This document shows positions 22,184 through 31,111 of a DNA stretch of 33,438 nucleotides, piece after piece. The translations under genes and the position numbers were made by a program. The notes below the pieces were generated by a model that was not told the DNA's origin, searched no databases, and saw nothing but the letters and a program-made list of their open reading frames with translations. The stretch's first letter is position 1. Each line of letters starts with the position of its first letter. Origin of the DNA: Synergistaceae bacterium (GTDB lineage Bacteria > Synergistota > Synergistia > Synergistales > Aminobacteriaceae); assembly GCA_017448795.1 (NCBI GenBank), contig JAFSKV010000035.1, positions 1-33,438 of the forward strand, given 5' to 3'.

Positions 22184-23347
22184 ATGGGTATGATCCTCAC
22201 TGACAAGGGAAGAGACCTCCTCGCAAAAGCCCTCACAGGCAAGCAGTTATCATTTTCCCGCGTCATTGTCGGAACGGGGGACTTAGGTACGCGCAGGCCT
22301 CAAGAGTTGACTGACCTAGTCAGCCGCAAACTTGCCCTCACCATCACGGCCTTGAGAACTAGCTTAGTCGGCACGGCTGAAATCACTGCTGAAGTCTCAA
22401 ACCAGAGCATCACTTCCGGCTTCTTCATGAAGGAGACAGGGATTTTTGCCTTTGACCCAGACACACACGCTGAAGTCCTTTATGCTTACGTCAACAAAGG
22501 GAATGAGGCTGAATACATCGCGGGCTTTGATGGCACTAACCCGATCAGTTACGTTTTCCATTTTGTGACTGTTATCGATATGGCGCAGAACGTTACGGCC
22601 GTCATCACGGAAGATAAATCCTACATCACCCCCACAATCCTAGACCAGAGGATAGAGTCCCTTTTCGCCCCCTCGTCTTCACCACAAGGTTTTTGGACTT
22701 ATGCCCCCAACGACACAAGACGTTTCCGCCCTCTCACTGTCCCAGAAACCCGCAAGGCTATCATCGGCTTAACTGACATAAACAGCCTCATTGAGCGCGT
22801 GAAATCACTGGAAGATGCAGTCAACCAACTCACTTTAGCACTCAATGTTCAGGAAATTTTCCCACAAGCTGATAGATTCATGGCCGAGGACTTCCTTGTC
22901 CCTGACACTGTCGACACATTCACCGCCCAAGTCACAAGCATTGTCGCAGGGGATGACTCGGTTGACTGTGAGCCCATTGACGGACTCCTTCCGGGCAGTC
23001 TCTACACTGTTACCGACGGCTTGATGCACGAGGATGTGAAGGTTGAGAGCGTCAATCTCGAAAATGGGGTTATGCGCGTCATCATGGAGGACAGAATCAG
23101 GAACACTTACAGCCTGAACAACTGTCGGCTTCTCAGGACGACGGCCGATGTACAGGATGGCACAGCGTACGGTACGGCATCACGGCGGAATGCTGTCTGG
23201 ATACCGGGCACTGAATGGAAGGGACTCGCTGCCAGTTCCTCGTTCAATGTCAGCCTCGATACTTCCATCAGCAGGCAGGACTGCTACACTTTCACGGGGG
23301 CTGCTGCAATCAATTCTGACGGTGCTGTCACTTTGAGGAGGGATTAA
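22184..23347 (+). CDS. Tail fibre with N-terminal collar-fibre domain (DUF3751-like)
   Basis: 387 aa; the start ATG at 22184 is two bases after the previous stop, while the in-frame ATG at 22034 lies within the upstream gene. The N-terminus (MGMILTDKGRDLLAKALTG then LSFSRVIVGTG) and the following ITSGFFMKETGIFAFDP with VLYAYVNKGNEAEYI match phage tail-collar fibre domains, which attach a fibre to the baseplate. Residues from 200 are a coiled-coil linker (INSLIERVKSLEDAVNQLTL) and a beta-rich tip. Its last codons carry a GGAGGG that may serve the next gene. Confidence 0.88.
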   Translation: MGMILTDKGRDLLAKALTGKQLSFSRVIVGTGDLGTRRPQELTDLVSRKLALTITALRTSLVGTAEITAEVSNQSITSGFFMKETGIFAFDPDTHAEVLYAYVNKGNEAEYIAGFDGTNPISYVFHFVTVIDMAQNVTAVITEDKSYITPTILDQRIESLFAPSSSPQGFWTYAPNDTRRFRPLTVPETRKAIIGLTDINSLIERVKSLEDAVNQLTLALNVQEIFPQADRFMAEDFLVPDTVDTFTAQVTSIVAGDDSVDCEPIDGLLPGSLYTVTDGLMHEDVKVESVNLENGVMRVIMEDRIRNTYSLNNCRLLRTTADVQDGTAYGTASRRNAVWIPGTEWKGLAASSSFNVSLDTSISRQDCYTFTGAAAINSDGAVTLRRD

Positions 23348-23348
23348 C

Positions 23349-24824
23349 ATTTTCACACGGAGACTTAGGGGAGATTTCCGCTCGCTGTTACATTTCGACT
23401 TCCCGCACTATTACGCGCAAAATTCCGGCCTCAAGGATGAGACGGGGTTATCTGAGTGGCAGAAACACGGAAACGCTTCTTTTGCCGGGAATTTGTACCC
23501 AGTCGACAATTTCAGGAATGACGCCCCCAAATTCGGCTATAGGTGCCTCATGACACAGTCAGCTGATGATTACGTCCACGCATCAAACACAGGAGCTTTC
23601 ACGGTGTCAGGAACAGACAAATTTACCCTCGAAATTTTCGCGGACTTCCTGTCATCGTCAGCAGGGAACATCATTTCCTTCATGGCCGGGACGTCTCAGG
23701 CTCTCAGTATTACTCTCGAAGCCTCGCGCATCCTTAAGGTTTCAGTCCCAAATTGGGGCATCACTTTCACAGGGGCTGACATCCCGGCTTTATCCGCTTG
23801 GCATCACATAAGGCTCACGTCAAACGGCGCGGATTTGTCTCTCTGGCTTGACGGCGCTCTTGAAGGCAGAGCAAATCTCACGGGGACATCTCAGCTTCAG
23901 GTTACGGAATGCAGGATAGGGGGCTGTCATGCATTGCTCGATGAATTCGCTTTCAGGGACGGGGATGCAGGGGCAGGCGTTCCTTTCGAGCCCTTCAGAT
24001 TGTCGCTCGACATAACGAAGGCGGGGGGGTTTGGGACTGGAAGAGACGGCGCGCTTAATCTCACGTCAGCCAACGCGTTCACCGTCAACACACGCGGAAG
24101 GGTCAAAGAAGCGTCGGGCGTGAATATGCAGGTTATCTCATGGACAGCCGCAAACTACTTCAAGACCGTCAACCCGGGCGATGAATTGATGTTCCTCGTC
24201 ACATGCAGAAACGACTCTTTCCCGTCAACGGATCTAGCAGGGCTTTACGCTTTCAGGGACGTCGTCGCCGTCAATGACACGTATATTACTGTTGACCGCC
24301 CCATAACAGACGAGTTTGACATGACTGAGGCCTTAGCGTCTTACATCGTTACTGCCTACAAGATTCCTCACCTGTCTTCATTGTCATTCACAGGGCAGGC
24401 TAGGTTTAACTGGGACGTTTTCGCCGTGAGATCCTCGGGCGACGTGTCTTGGAACGGGGCTACATACGTCGAGAAACACGACTTGAGGCGCGATTCTATT
24501 GCACTGTCTCACTCAGACCTTCCTGACAGGATGATACCCTCAGCAGGGAACATACTCATATTCTGCGGAGGCACTTTCACAGCACCTGAAGGCGCAAGAA
24601 TCGGCCACACAAAAGCAGGGAGCATAACACGCGGGCCCGGCATCGGTGGCTCGACTCTGTGGGACAATCCTATCATGGTAGGCGCGGAGACTCTACGTTA
24701 CGCCGAGTGCAACATACTCATTGCTGCAAAGAGACTCAGAATTGACCAGTCAGCATTAGCTTACGGCGCAACTATTTCAAGCAGGTATTCAGGCCTGTGT
24801 TACTTGGCAGGTGATTTCGCGTGA
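23349..24824 (+). CDS. LamG-like fibre protein, probable AUU start
   Basis: About 491 aa if started at ATT 23349. The frame is open from a TGA at 23334, and the first ATG/GTG/TTG in it is the TTG at 23493, but the peptide before that (RRLRGDFRSLLHFDFPHYYA, then DETGLSEWQKHGNASFAGN) is a good LamG/concanavalin-like entry sequence (L-x-H-F-D ... D-E-T-G ... W ... G). A GGAGGG ribosome site lies just before ATT 23349 (another ATT at 23343 is too close). So a rare AUU start is likely; a +1 shift from the previous gene is the alternative. The rest is beta-rich (HIRLTSNGADLSLWLDGALEG near 157), compatible with glycan binding. Tip contains GGTFTAPEGARIGHTKAG. Confidence 0.75.
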   Translation: MFTRRLRGDFRSLLHFDFPHYYAQNSGLKDETGLSEWQKHGNASFAGNLYPVDNFRNDAPKFGYRCLMTQSADDYVHASNTGAFTVSGTDKFTLEIFADFLSSSAGNIISFMAGTSQALSITLEASRILKVSVPNWGITFTGADIPALSAWHHIRLTSNGADLSLWLDGALEGRANLTGTSQLQVTECRIGGCHALLDEFAFRDGDAGAGVPFEPFRLSLDITKAGGFGTGRDGALNLTSANAFTVNTRGRVKEASGVNMQVISWTAANYFKTVNPGDELMFLVTCRNDSFPSTDLAGLYAFRDVVAVNDTYITVDRPITDEFDMTEALASYIVTAYKIPHLSSLSFTGQARFNWDVFAVRSSGDVSWNGATYVEKHDLRRDSIALSHSDLPDRMIPSAGNILIFCGGTFTAPEGARIGHTKAGSITRGPGIGGSTLWDNPIMVGAETLRYAECNILIAAKRLRIDQSALAYGATISSRYSGLCYLAGDFA

Positions 24825-26275
24825 ACATTTCTTCCGGCAATAACTCAATTTTTGCACACGACAATCTGGCAGCTTTCACTTACGGCGTCATCGTCTCTAA
24901 TCCTGATTGGGGCTTTGACTGCAGGAACGCTGAATCTGTCACAGGATTCACTGTTACTGACTCTGTCCCTCCGGGTGCTGCGTTATATTTCGCGTTTAAT
25001 TCGGGCGGGCAGTGGTTCAGCCTCAGCACGTCAGGCCAGGCCGTCAGCATCTCATCACAGACTCCAGATTACCCCCTCCTGTCAGCAAAAGGCAACACTC
25101 CTTCTCAGCTAAAAGCCCTGTCATCCGTCCCGGCATTTCCCGGAAAACTCGTTAGAATCGCAATAGGACTCGCGTCGTCAGCAGGCGGGGAAGTCCCAAC
25201 AGTCAAGCTCGCTGTCAGGGCTTCATCTTCTTCACAGCAGACTTCCTTCACCGAGTACTCGCCGGTTTTCGCACTCAGCAATAACGCTGTGATTGCGGAT
25301 GTTCCTTTTGACACGGTGCTATCAGGGGGCGGGACTGTCAATGTGTCAGGCAAAATCACAAGGGCTGACGGCAGCGAATCGGACTGGTTATCTGTTCAGC
25401 AGCTTAGAGGCGCGCAGGCTTCTTCCATTCAGCTCAAGGCGGATTATTATGTACCCTCGCCCGGTAGCGCAAGCGCGAAAATCTCGCAATCCTATGTTAC
25501 GTATTACACTTCAGGCCTCGCATCATCGGGGGGAACTGGAAGGCTTTTCTCTGTCACCGAAGACTGGTATACCCCCATCAAGTCAGCTAGACTCTCCGTA
25601 AGGCATTCACCTTTAGGCGACTCGGCCATGACGGCATATGCTGCTTTCAGGATGTCGCCCGTTCAGGTCGTTGGCGAACAGCTCGGTATCTCGCCATCTG
25701 GAAGGAAGACTTACCAACTCGAGCACTCTAACGGGATACGTTATGACACTTTCAGGCTATATGTTGACTCGCAGGAGCTTTCCTCTGGCTTTGAGCTCAA
25801 CTGTGAGGCAGGGCGCGTTACTCTCTCGGCTCCTGAAGGCTCGATCATCTCATGCTCATATGAATACGGCTGGGACTCGGAAACTTGGCGGGAATTATCT
25901 CTCGCTGAAAGGGTATCTCTTGCTGACTATGACATGAGCGAGTTCACAATCACAGACGTTGACGGGGATTTTTCCGCCGGGGCGTTCAGGCTTGACATAT
26001 CGGGCTCAAGCGGCCATGTGTCAAACGAAGCCTTAGGTCTCTCATCCGCAACTGCTCGGACTGTAAGACTCTCACATCATGCTTCAGCCCTCCCGGTTGT
26101 CGAATATTATTCCGGCGGTAAATGGCTATCATTGTCAGCAAAAAATTTCGCACTCATGGACAACTCTCGGCTGTTAAGGCTCGCAGCTCCTGCCGGGTGC
26201 CAGTGCAGATGTTCTTATGACTGGACAAGCGACCCGGTTAGAATCTGGCAGACAGCTATTGTGTTCCATAACTAA
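24821..26275 (+). CDS. Large beta-rich fibre/appendage protein
   Basis: 484 aa from a GTG overlapping the previous stop (GTGA). The composition is Ser/Gly/Ala-rich with short beta strands and almost no helices: 'GVIVSNPDWGFDCRNAESVT', 'GGTVNVSGKITRADGSESDW', 'FRLYVDSQELSSGFEL'. This is typical of phage structural appendage proteins with repeated beta-sandwich modules. No domain is recognised with confidence. Location in the fibre block implies virion attachment or host binding. A 23-codon minigene and the final fibre gene follow. Confidence 0.8.
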   Translation: MNISSGNNSIFAHDNLAAFTYGVIVSNPDWGFDCRNAESVTGFTVTDSVPPGAALYFAFNSGGQWFSLSTSGQAVSISSQTPDYPLLSAKGNTPSQLKALSSVPAFPGKLVRIAIGLASSAGGEVPTVKLAVRASSSSQQTSFTEYSPVFALSNNAVIADVPFDTVLSGGGTVNVSGKITRADGSESDWLSVQQLRGAQASSIQLKADYYVPSPGSASAKISQSYVTYYTSGLASSGGTGRLFSVTEDWYTPIKSARLSVRHSPLGDSAMTAYAAFRMSPVQVVGEQLGISPSGRKTYQLEHSNGIRYDTFRLYVDSQELSSGFELNCEAGRVTLSAPEGSIISCSYEYGWDSETWRELSLAERVSLADYDMSEFTITDVDGDFSAGAFRLDISGSSGHVSNEALGLSSATARTVRLSHHASALPVVEYYSGGKWLSLSAKNFALMDNSRLLRLAAPAGCQCRCSYDWTSDPVRIWQTAIVFHN

Positions 26276-26288
26276 AGGAGGGGTAATT

Positions 26289-26360
26289 TTGGGTACTGTC
26301 AGGAAGCCAAAGAAACAAAAGACTAAAGGAGGCGGGGATGATGGCAAAACCCCTGCTTAG
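26289..26360 (+). CDS. 23-aa basic minigene (uncertain)
   Basis: TTG at 26289 lies seven bases after AAAGGAGG and opens a 23-codon frame encoding MGTVRKPKKQKTKGGGDDGK and TPA. It overlaps the start of the next gene by about 20 bases; the ribosome site of that gene (AAAGGAGG at 26325) is inside it. It may be a tiny basic protein or a leader whose translation couples the next gene. Without comparison to relatives it stays uncertain. Confidence 0.4.
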   Translation: MGTVRKPKKQKTKGGGDDGKTPA

Positions 26361-27057
26361 TGTCAGGCATATATCTAACGAGGCATTATTACCCGACAAG
26401 CTCACGCCGGGAAGATTATATTTCGTGGCTGATGAACAGGTTATCATAGTCGACCACGGAGACGGCAGAGGCCCGGTGCGTTATGGGGACAAGCCGGGAC
26501 CTCAAGGCATAGCAGGCGAACCTGTACCCGCATTACAGGGGCAGATTGACGAACTAGCTGACGCATCACTAGCTACCCTCCTCAATCTCCACAATCTCAA
26601 CGTTAGGGAGAAGGGCAACAACGAGGCCATAACGCAGAGAGTCTCAGAACTTGCTGAAAGCCTCCGTGATTCCTCGTCAGAAAATGCTGAGGCTATACTC
26701 AACCTGCTTGTGATTGTCAGCAATAAATTCAAGGATTACGATCACGCTATAGGCATTCTCGCGAACACGCTCACGAAATTTTACCCGCCTTCTTACGGAG
26801 CTACAGCGGGCGACGGTAGCAACACCATCACAACAGGCGAGATTATCACTGCCAACGGTACGGCATTCCGTGTTGATGAGTCGTATTATGACGGCGAAAC
26901 AGGAGTCGTTACGCTTACGGTTTACGACAAATCATCGGCCGGCAGTCTCCATGTAGGCGACTTAGTGCAGATAGACAACGGATATTTTGTTGTCAACAGC
27001 ATAGCCAATACTTCATACGGCGGAGTGATTCAGCTCACTCTTTACGCTGATGAATGA
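26341..27057 (+). CDS. Last fibre-block gene: shaft/adaptor-like protein
   Basis: About 238 aa from the ATG at 26341 (ATG at 26338 is also possible), AAAGGAGG upstream. The N-terminus (LLPDKLTPGRLYFVADEQVI then HGDGRGPVRYGD) is a distant variant of the adaptor domain found in the leftward Mtd-type proteins ('PxxLxxGxIYFxxDxxxIxxxDG'). Residues 60-130 are a coiled coil (NEAITQRVSELAESLRDSSS). The C-terminal 100 residues form a beta-rich domain (ITANGTAFRVDESYYDGETG, LHVGDLVQIDNGYFVVNSIA). It ends the late operon, 14 bases before the terminator. Confidence 0.82.
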   Translation: MAKPLLSVRHISNEALLPDKLTPGRLYFVADEQVIIVDHGDGRGPVRYGDKPGPQGIAGEPVPALQGQIDELADASLATLLNLHNLNVREKGNNEAITQRVSELAESLRDSSSENAEAILNLLVIVSNKFKDYDHAIGILANTLTKFYPPSYGATAGDGSNTITTGEIITANGTAFRVDESYYDGETGVVTLTVYDKSSAGSLHVGDLVQIDNGYFVVNSIANTSYGGVIQLTLYADE

Positions 27058-27070
27058 AGGCGCGTTCTTT

Positions 27071-27106
27071 TACCCTCCGTGAAAATGCGGGGGGTAATTT
27101 TTTTTT
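27071..27106 (+). terminator. Strong intrinsic terminator ending the late operon
   Basis: TACCCTCCG pairs with CGGGGGGTA (9 bp, 8-base loop) followed, after AA, by nine T. It acts rightward only: on the leftward strand the hairpin is not followed by T. It separates the late operon from the convergent primase gene, whose stop is at 27109. Confidence 0.92.
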
Positions 27107-27108
27107 GC

Positions 27109-30006
27109 CTAAATATATTCTGGATGTTCTTTCAGGGCGCGGATGACGGGGTCAGGGTCTGCGTCTGCACGGTACATGTTGAACTCGTCGAATATTACAC
27201 GGTACATGATTGCGTGCCTCGTGCTTGAGGGGTAACCGTTCTCCCATAAGGCATATTTGAGCCGTTCCCATGCCTTGCACCATCCACGGCTGTCTGCGCT
27301 GTAGGACTTCCCGAAGGATTTTTGTTTATCCCACGTCGTCCACTCATTGCCGGACCCGGGGGTTCCGGGATTTATTCCCGCCTGTTTCATCGAGGCTACT
27401 ATCGCGTTCGCTAGCCCGATTTGATTCTCCGTCATGGGGTATTTCCGGGACGTACTCACAGGAGCTGCTACTGGGGTTGACTGTTCAGGCTCTCCAATTT
27501 CGGGGGCGGGCATTTCTGGAACAGGGGCGGGCTGTGATGCGGGGGGGGTCCTGCGTTCTGGCCGGGTATAATCGCCCGGTAATCTGTCCTGGGGCGTTTC
27601 GGGCTCATCTGGGAATACCCATGTGTTAGCCCAACGCTTGGCAACAAATTTCACATCAGGCCGGATTTGGGGCATAAGTTTTTTCATGACGGCACCGAAA
27701 TTCGGCAGGCTTAAGACTCCCGTCCTTGCCTTTTCTGTCCACGGAATATAGTGCGTCTCATAAAGCGCGCTTACACTGTATGTTCCGTGAAGATCATCAA
27801 GCTCTGTACCGATGAACATTGTTACGGGGTTGGCCTGTATCATGAAGTCCCGGCGGATTTGCTCTTCCTCGTCGGTCGTTACGTAACCGCCTGACGCTAT
27901 CAGATCTCGGTAACCTTCAAGCATCATGTTGAATATCCCAGCTGCTTCCTTCTTGAGTTCGTCGAGAAGGTGAAGGTCTGCATCCCTGTCTTTGAAGATC
28001 TGGTTGAAGCCGATGAACTTCCATTTGCGGGCGAAACCGTAGGATATATCTTTGCTTGCCACAAAGTTATTGCACGCGCAGATCACTTTGCAGGTCGGGG
28101 CAAATTCCACAGCATCGACTCCTTTTCTCGCGGCCGATATCGTTTCTCCAGAGAGTACCCGCTTGATGGCGGCCTCGCCTCCTTTGAGGTCAACGCGAGT
28201 TTCCGTGCAGAAATTCACGAGGGAATGACGGAGCCTCAGGGGCTCGAAGGGGTCAGCGAATTTTGACAGGTCAACGTCGGAGCAATTCCTAGGGTCGAGG
28301 ACGTAGCGCATGATTTCTATCAGGACGCTTTTACCGTTTGCACCGTTCCCCATGAGCATGAAGCCTGTCTGAAACCGGGCGTCGCGGATGAAGGCACTTC
28401 CCATCATCTGGAGGATTAGCCGGCGTTTTTGCTTATCATTCCCGGTGATTTCGTCGAGAAACTGCGAGAATCTGGGAGCAACTGCGAGGGGGTCATAGAT
28501 GCGCGGAATTTGGATGTTCGAGTATAGCGCGGGGTTATGTTCGGATAATTCGCCTGTTACGGGGTCTAACATGCCGTTCATGAGGTTGATGTGGCCTGAC
28601 TGGTTGAACGGGGTATCGCGCCATCTTATGGCTTGGACGTGGCGGGCGCATGATGACATACGGCCGGAGATTGCGTGTCGTCCCAATAATTCGCGGGCGT
28701 AACCTTCTACAGCGAGGGCGGGGAGGGCATTCCACACGCCGTGCTGATATTCGTAGAAACCTTCACCGACTTGGAATGTGAGTTCATGTTCCTTCACGAG
28801 TTGGTCGACTATATCGCGTTCGGAGGGGGGGCGTTTGGCTTCTTTGACGCAGGCTTTTACGAAGTCGGCGTCGAGGGGGCATTTGGATCGGAGTATCTCG
28901 AGTTGGGACTCAGAGGCGTAACGGCCCGCTGTTAGGAGGAATTCCCGGAAGTCTTCTTCTTGTCCTTGGGTGAAAGACTGTGCGAGTTCGTAGACTCCCG
29001 GGATAGCACTGGCTACGAGTTCATCTAGTGAGCCTCCGTGTGAATAGTAGTCGGAGACGTCATATTTAGCGGGCGTACCGTCTGGATTTTGGGTATGTCC
29101 GCATACGAAGGGGATGTTATGGGAGAACAGGAAGCGCGCCATTTTGAGTTGGAATTTCTGGCCGGCTGGGTCATTGTCGAAGCAGATGAAGATTTTCTTG
29201 TACTCTTGGCAGATGGAGGCTAGGAGTTTCATGAGTTTGCCGGAGAAGTGTCCGCCGATGGGGGAGAGTACGTGCCAGTGTTCCTGTTCGAAGCTCATAG
29301 CGTCGAATTGACCTTCAAGGATGCAGAGGTATTCGTCGCGTTTAGCAGCTTGTTCGTCTGAATTGGTATTGCCGCACCAGTCATGTGCTAGGGTATGGAG
29401 TCCCCACATGATATTTTCGGAGTACTCATTTTTGCCTGTCCAAGCTTTTTTGTATTTGGAGCGTTTTGACTCTTTGAATTTCCACTGGCCAGAAGCGTCG
29501 CGACCTGCGTAGTAGACAGGTAGACCGTTCTGCCAGTAGGGGATGATGACTCGGTCGTAGAAACTTGATTTTGTGTCTGGGCAGTAACCGATTTTGAGGC
29601 GGTCAATAGTTTCGTCAGAGATGCGGCGGGAGTGGAGGTAATCGCGGTCGCATTGTCTCAGGGAGGAGTGCCAGCGGCTGATGAGGGAGTCGAGGGCTTG
29701 AATGTGTTGGTAGTAATTGGCTTGAGGCTGAGAGAAAAATTCTGAGCCGAGTTCTCGGAATGCTGCTTTTTTGTCGCCGTTGTATTTAGCTTCAGCGCAG
29801 AGGTCTATTACGTCGCCGTATTTGCCGGAGGAGTAATCGATCCACCAATCGTTATGGATGACGAAGGCGTCATTGTGAGAGTGAGGGCCTGGGGCGATGG
29901 AGGTGCAGCGGTCGCCGTCTCTAGAGACAGGGAGGTGAAGGATGTTGCGAGCGTAATCGAGGCAGGAATATTTTGCTCTTATGAGGTTACCTATAGTGTT
30001 TGGCAT
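27109..30006 (-). CDS. Primase-helicase: TOPRIM plus SF3 (D5/P4-like)
   Basis: 965-aa leftward gene, AAGGAG nine bases before the ATG. Residues 10-75 correspond to a CHC2-type primase zinc finger, but of the four ligands only a Cys near 34 remains: the later CxxC is replaced by DYSS (residues 57-60) before KYGDVIDLC. TOPRIM acidic motifs: LEGQFDAMSF (Glu231) and CFDNDPAGQK (Asp277/Asp279). The helicase part is a D5_N-type domain then Walker A GNGANGKS (553-560), with 'VNFCTETRVD' and 'KVICACNNF' as Walker B and sensor. A Pro-rich linker (about 810-850) leads to a C-terminal domain of unknown role. It primes and unwinds phage DNA. Leftward orientation, opposed to the late genes, suits early expression. 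Confidence 0.93.
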   Translation of the reverse strand: MPNTIGNLIRAKYSCLDYARNILHLPVSRDGDRCTSIAPGPHSHNDAFVIHNDWWIDYSSGKYGDVIDLCAEAKYNGDKKAAFRELGSEFFSQPQANYYQHIQALDSLISRWHSSLRQCDRDYLHSRRISDETIDRLKIGYCPDTKSSFYDRVIIPYWQNGLPVYYAGRDASGQWKFKESKRSKYKKAWTGKNEYSENIMWGLHTLAHDWCGNTNSDEQAAKRDEYLCILEGQFDAMSFEQEHWHVLSPIGGHFSGKLMKLLASICQEYKKIFICFDNDPAGQKFQLKMARFLFSHNIPFVCGHTQNPDGTPAKYDVSDYYSHGGSLDELVASAIPGVYELAQSFTQGQEEDFREFLLTAGRYASESQLEILRSKCPLDADFVKACVKEAKRPPSERDIVDQLVKEHELTFQVGEGFYEYQHGVWNALPALAVEGYARELLGRHAISGRMSSCARHVQAIRWRDTPFNQSGHINLMNGMLDPVTGELSEHNPALYSNIQIPRIYDPLAVAPRFSQFLDEITGNDKQKRRLILQMMGSAFIRDARFQTGFMLMGNGANGKSVLIEIMRYVLDPRNCSDVDLSKFADPFEPLRLRHSLVNFCTETRVDLKGGEAAIKRVLSGETISAARKGVDAVEFAPTCKVICACNNFVASKDISYGFARKWKFIGFNQIFKDRDADLHLLDELKKEAAGIFNMMLEGYRDLIASGGYVTTDEEEQIRRDFMIQANPVTMFIGTELDDLHGTYSVSALYETHYIPWTEKARTGVLSLPNFGAVMKKLMPQIRPDVKFVAKRWANTWVFPDEPETPQDRLPGDYTRPERRTPPASQPAPVPEMPAPEIGEPEQSTPVAAPVSTSRKYPMTENQIGLANAIVASMKQAGINPGTPGSGNEWTTWDKQKSFGKSYSADSRGWCKAWERLKYALWENGYPSSTRHAIMYRVIFDEFNMYRADADPDPVIRALKEHPEYI

Positions 30007-30135
30007 GGTGTTGACTCCTTTTTGTGATTTTGTTCTTACGCGTTTCGGGATCTAGATACCTTGCGTTAATACCGCACACTTAACCGAAGGGGGAAATGGT
30101 GAAATTCCGTCAGAAGTTGGTTCACGGCCTCACAT
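30007..30135. other. Divergent intergenic region, primase leader
   Basis: 129 bases between the primase start and the methyltransferase remnant. The primase ribosome site is here; no convincing promoter or operator could be identified. The frame of the remnant is open only back to a TGA at 30100, and no DPPY-type motif is present, so the missing N-terminus is not hidden here. Confidence 0.5.
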
Positions 30136-30670
30136 ATGCGAACAGGCCGAGTGCTGAATGATGATATTGCTGACTGGCGCGAGGCATGGAGGCTGTTTCC
30201 GGGAGATGTCGCCTACATATGGCATGCCTCAATTCATGGTGAGACTGTAGCGGAGAGCTTGCGGTCATGCGGCTTCAACATCCGTGCACAAATCATCTGG
30301 GCAAAGCCTAAGTTTGCGTTGTCTCGCGGCGATTATCACTGGCAGCATGAATGTTGTGCATACGCCCTCCGTGATGACGGGGGATATTTTCCCGGTTACG
30401 ATGGTTGCTGGTACGCAATCCGAGACGGCGAAAAGAGTCATTGGCAGGGAAGCCGCAGTGAGTCAACGTTGTGGACGATAGACTACAGCAATCAAGACGC
30501 GCAGACGAATCACGGAACGCAGAAGCCCGTTGAATGTATGCGCCGCCCAATGCTGAACAATTCCGCTCCCAACGAAATCATATATGAGCCATTCAGCGGG
30601 AGCGGGACTTGAAGGGACTGACAGCACATTTGACGCTGTAGCAGTGAAGCAGAGTGAGGCCAGTGAATGA
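30136..30670 (+). pseudogene. DNA methyltransferase remnant (both ends damaged)
   Basis: The visible 158-aa frame reads MRTGRVLNDDIADWREAWRL onward and includes GFNIRAQIIWAKPKFALSRG, 'SHWQGSRSESTLWTI', 'NHGTQKPVECMRRPMLNNSA' and ends IYEPFSGSGT before a TGA at 30610. This is the C-terminal half of the phage-type N4/N6 methyltransferase family. The N-terminal part with the catalytic DPPY is missing. After the FxGxG-type SAM motif the gene should continue, and its very end does: the next frame reads TFDAVAVKQSEASE then stop at 30668-30670. So an internal deletion with a frame change removed the region between. It cannot be active. Confidence 0.75.
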
Positions 30671-31111
30671 CCAACACACACAGGGCTTGTACCTAAAAGA
30701 GACGATAGCGAGCCTCCTGAACATCTCGGAACGCCGAATAGAACAGCTTGTGAAGAAGCGAGTAATCCCGAAAGCCGTGCGGGGAGTCTTTGACCTTGGG
30801 CCACAGTGCAGACATATGTACGTTACTTGCAGGGGTTGTGCCGCGGCGGGGAAAAGTCAGCAGAACATTCCGAGCTAGACCGCCGATTGATGGAAGCGCG
30901 AGTGTTGGAGCGGGAGTCGAAAGCGCGTCAGGCCAAGTGCGAGGCTGACCTTATGGAGCAGTTAACGACCGACAGCCGAATTTGCCGGGAAGTCAGGAAG
31001 CTCCCCGAAAAGCTGAGGCCTCTTGTGAGTGATTATGACCCTCGATTAGTTGAGCTTGTGATGATAGAGCTTGAGGCATTAATCGGTGAGATTCTTGGTG
31101 ATGCCACGTGA
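30663..31111 (+). pseudogene. Frameshifted Nu1-type terminase small subunit
   Basis: The first frame starts at a GTG at 30663 (GAGG three bases before it) and encodes LYLKETIASLLNISERRIEQ and LVKKRVIPKAVRGVFDLGP, the winged helix-turn-helix of Nu1 terminases. At about 30803 the frame must slip by -1 to continue as TVQTYVRYLQGLCRGGEKS, then the charged helix LMEARVLERESKARQAKCEA and LPEKLRPLVSDYD. Together they give a normal-length Nu1 protein of about 150 aa. There is no recognisable slippery heptamer (TTGGGCC), so a one-base deletion is the likely cause. It overlaps the methyltransferase end and the recombinase start by a few bases each, as in an ancestral operon. Confidence 0.75.
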
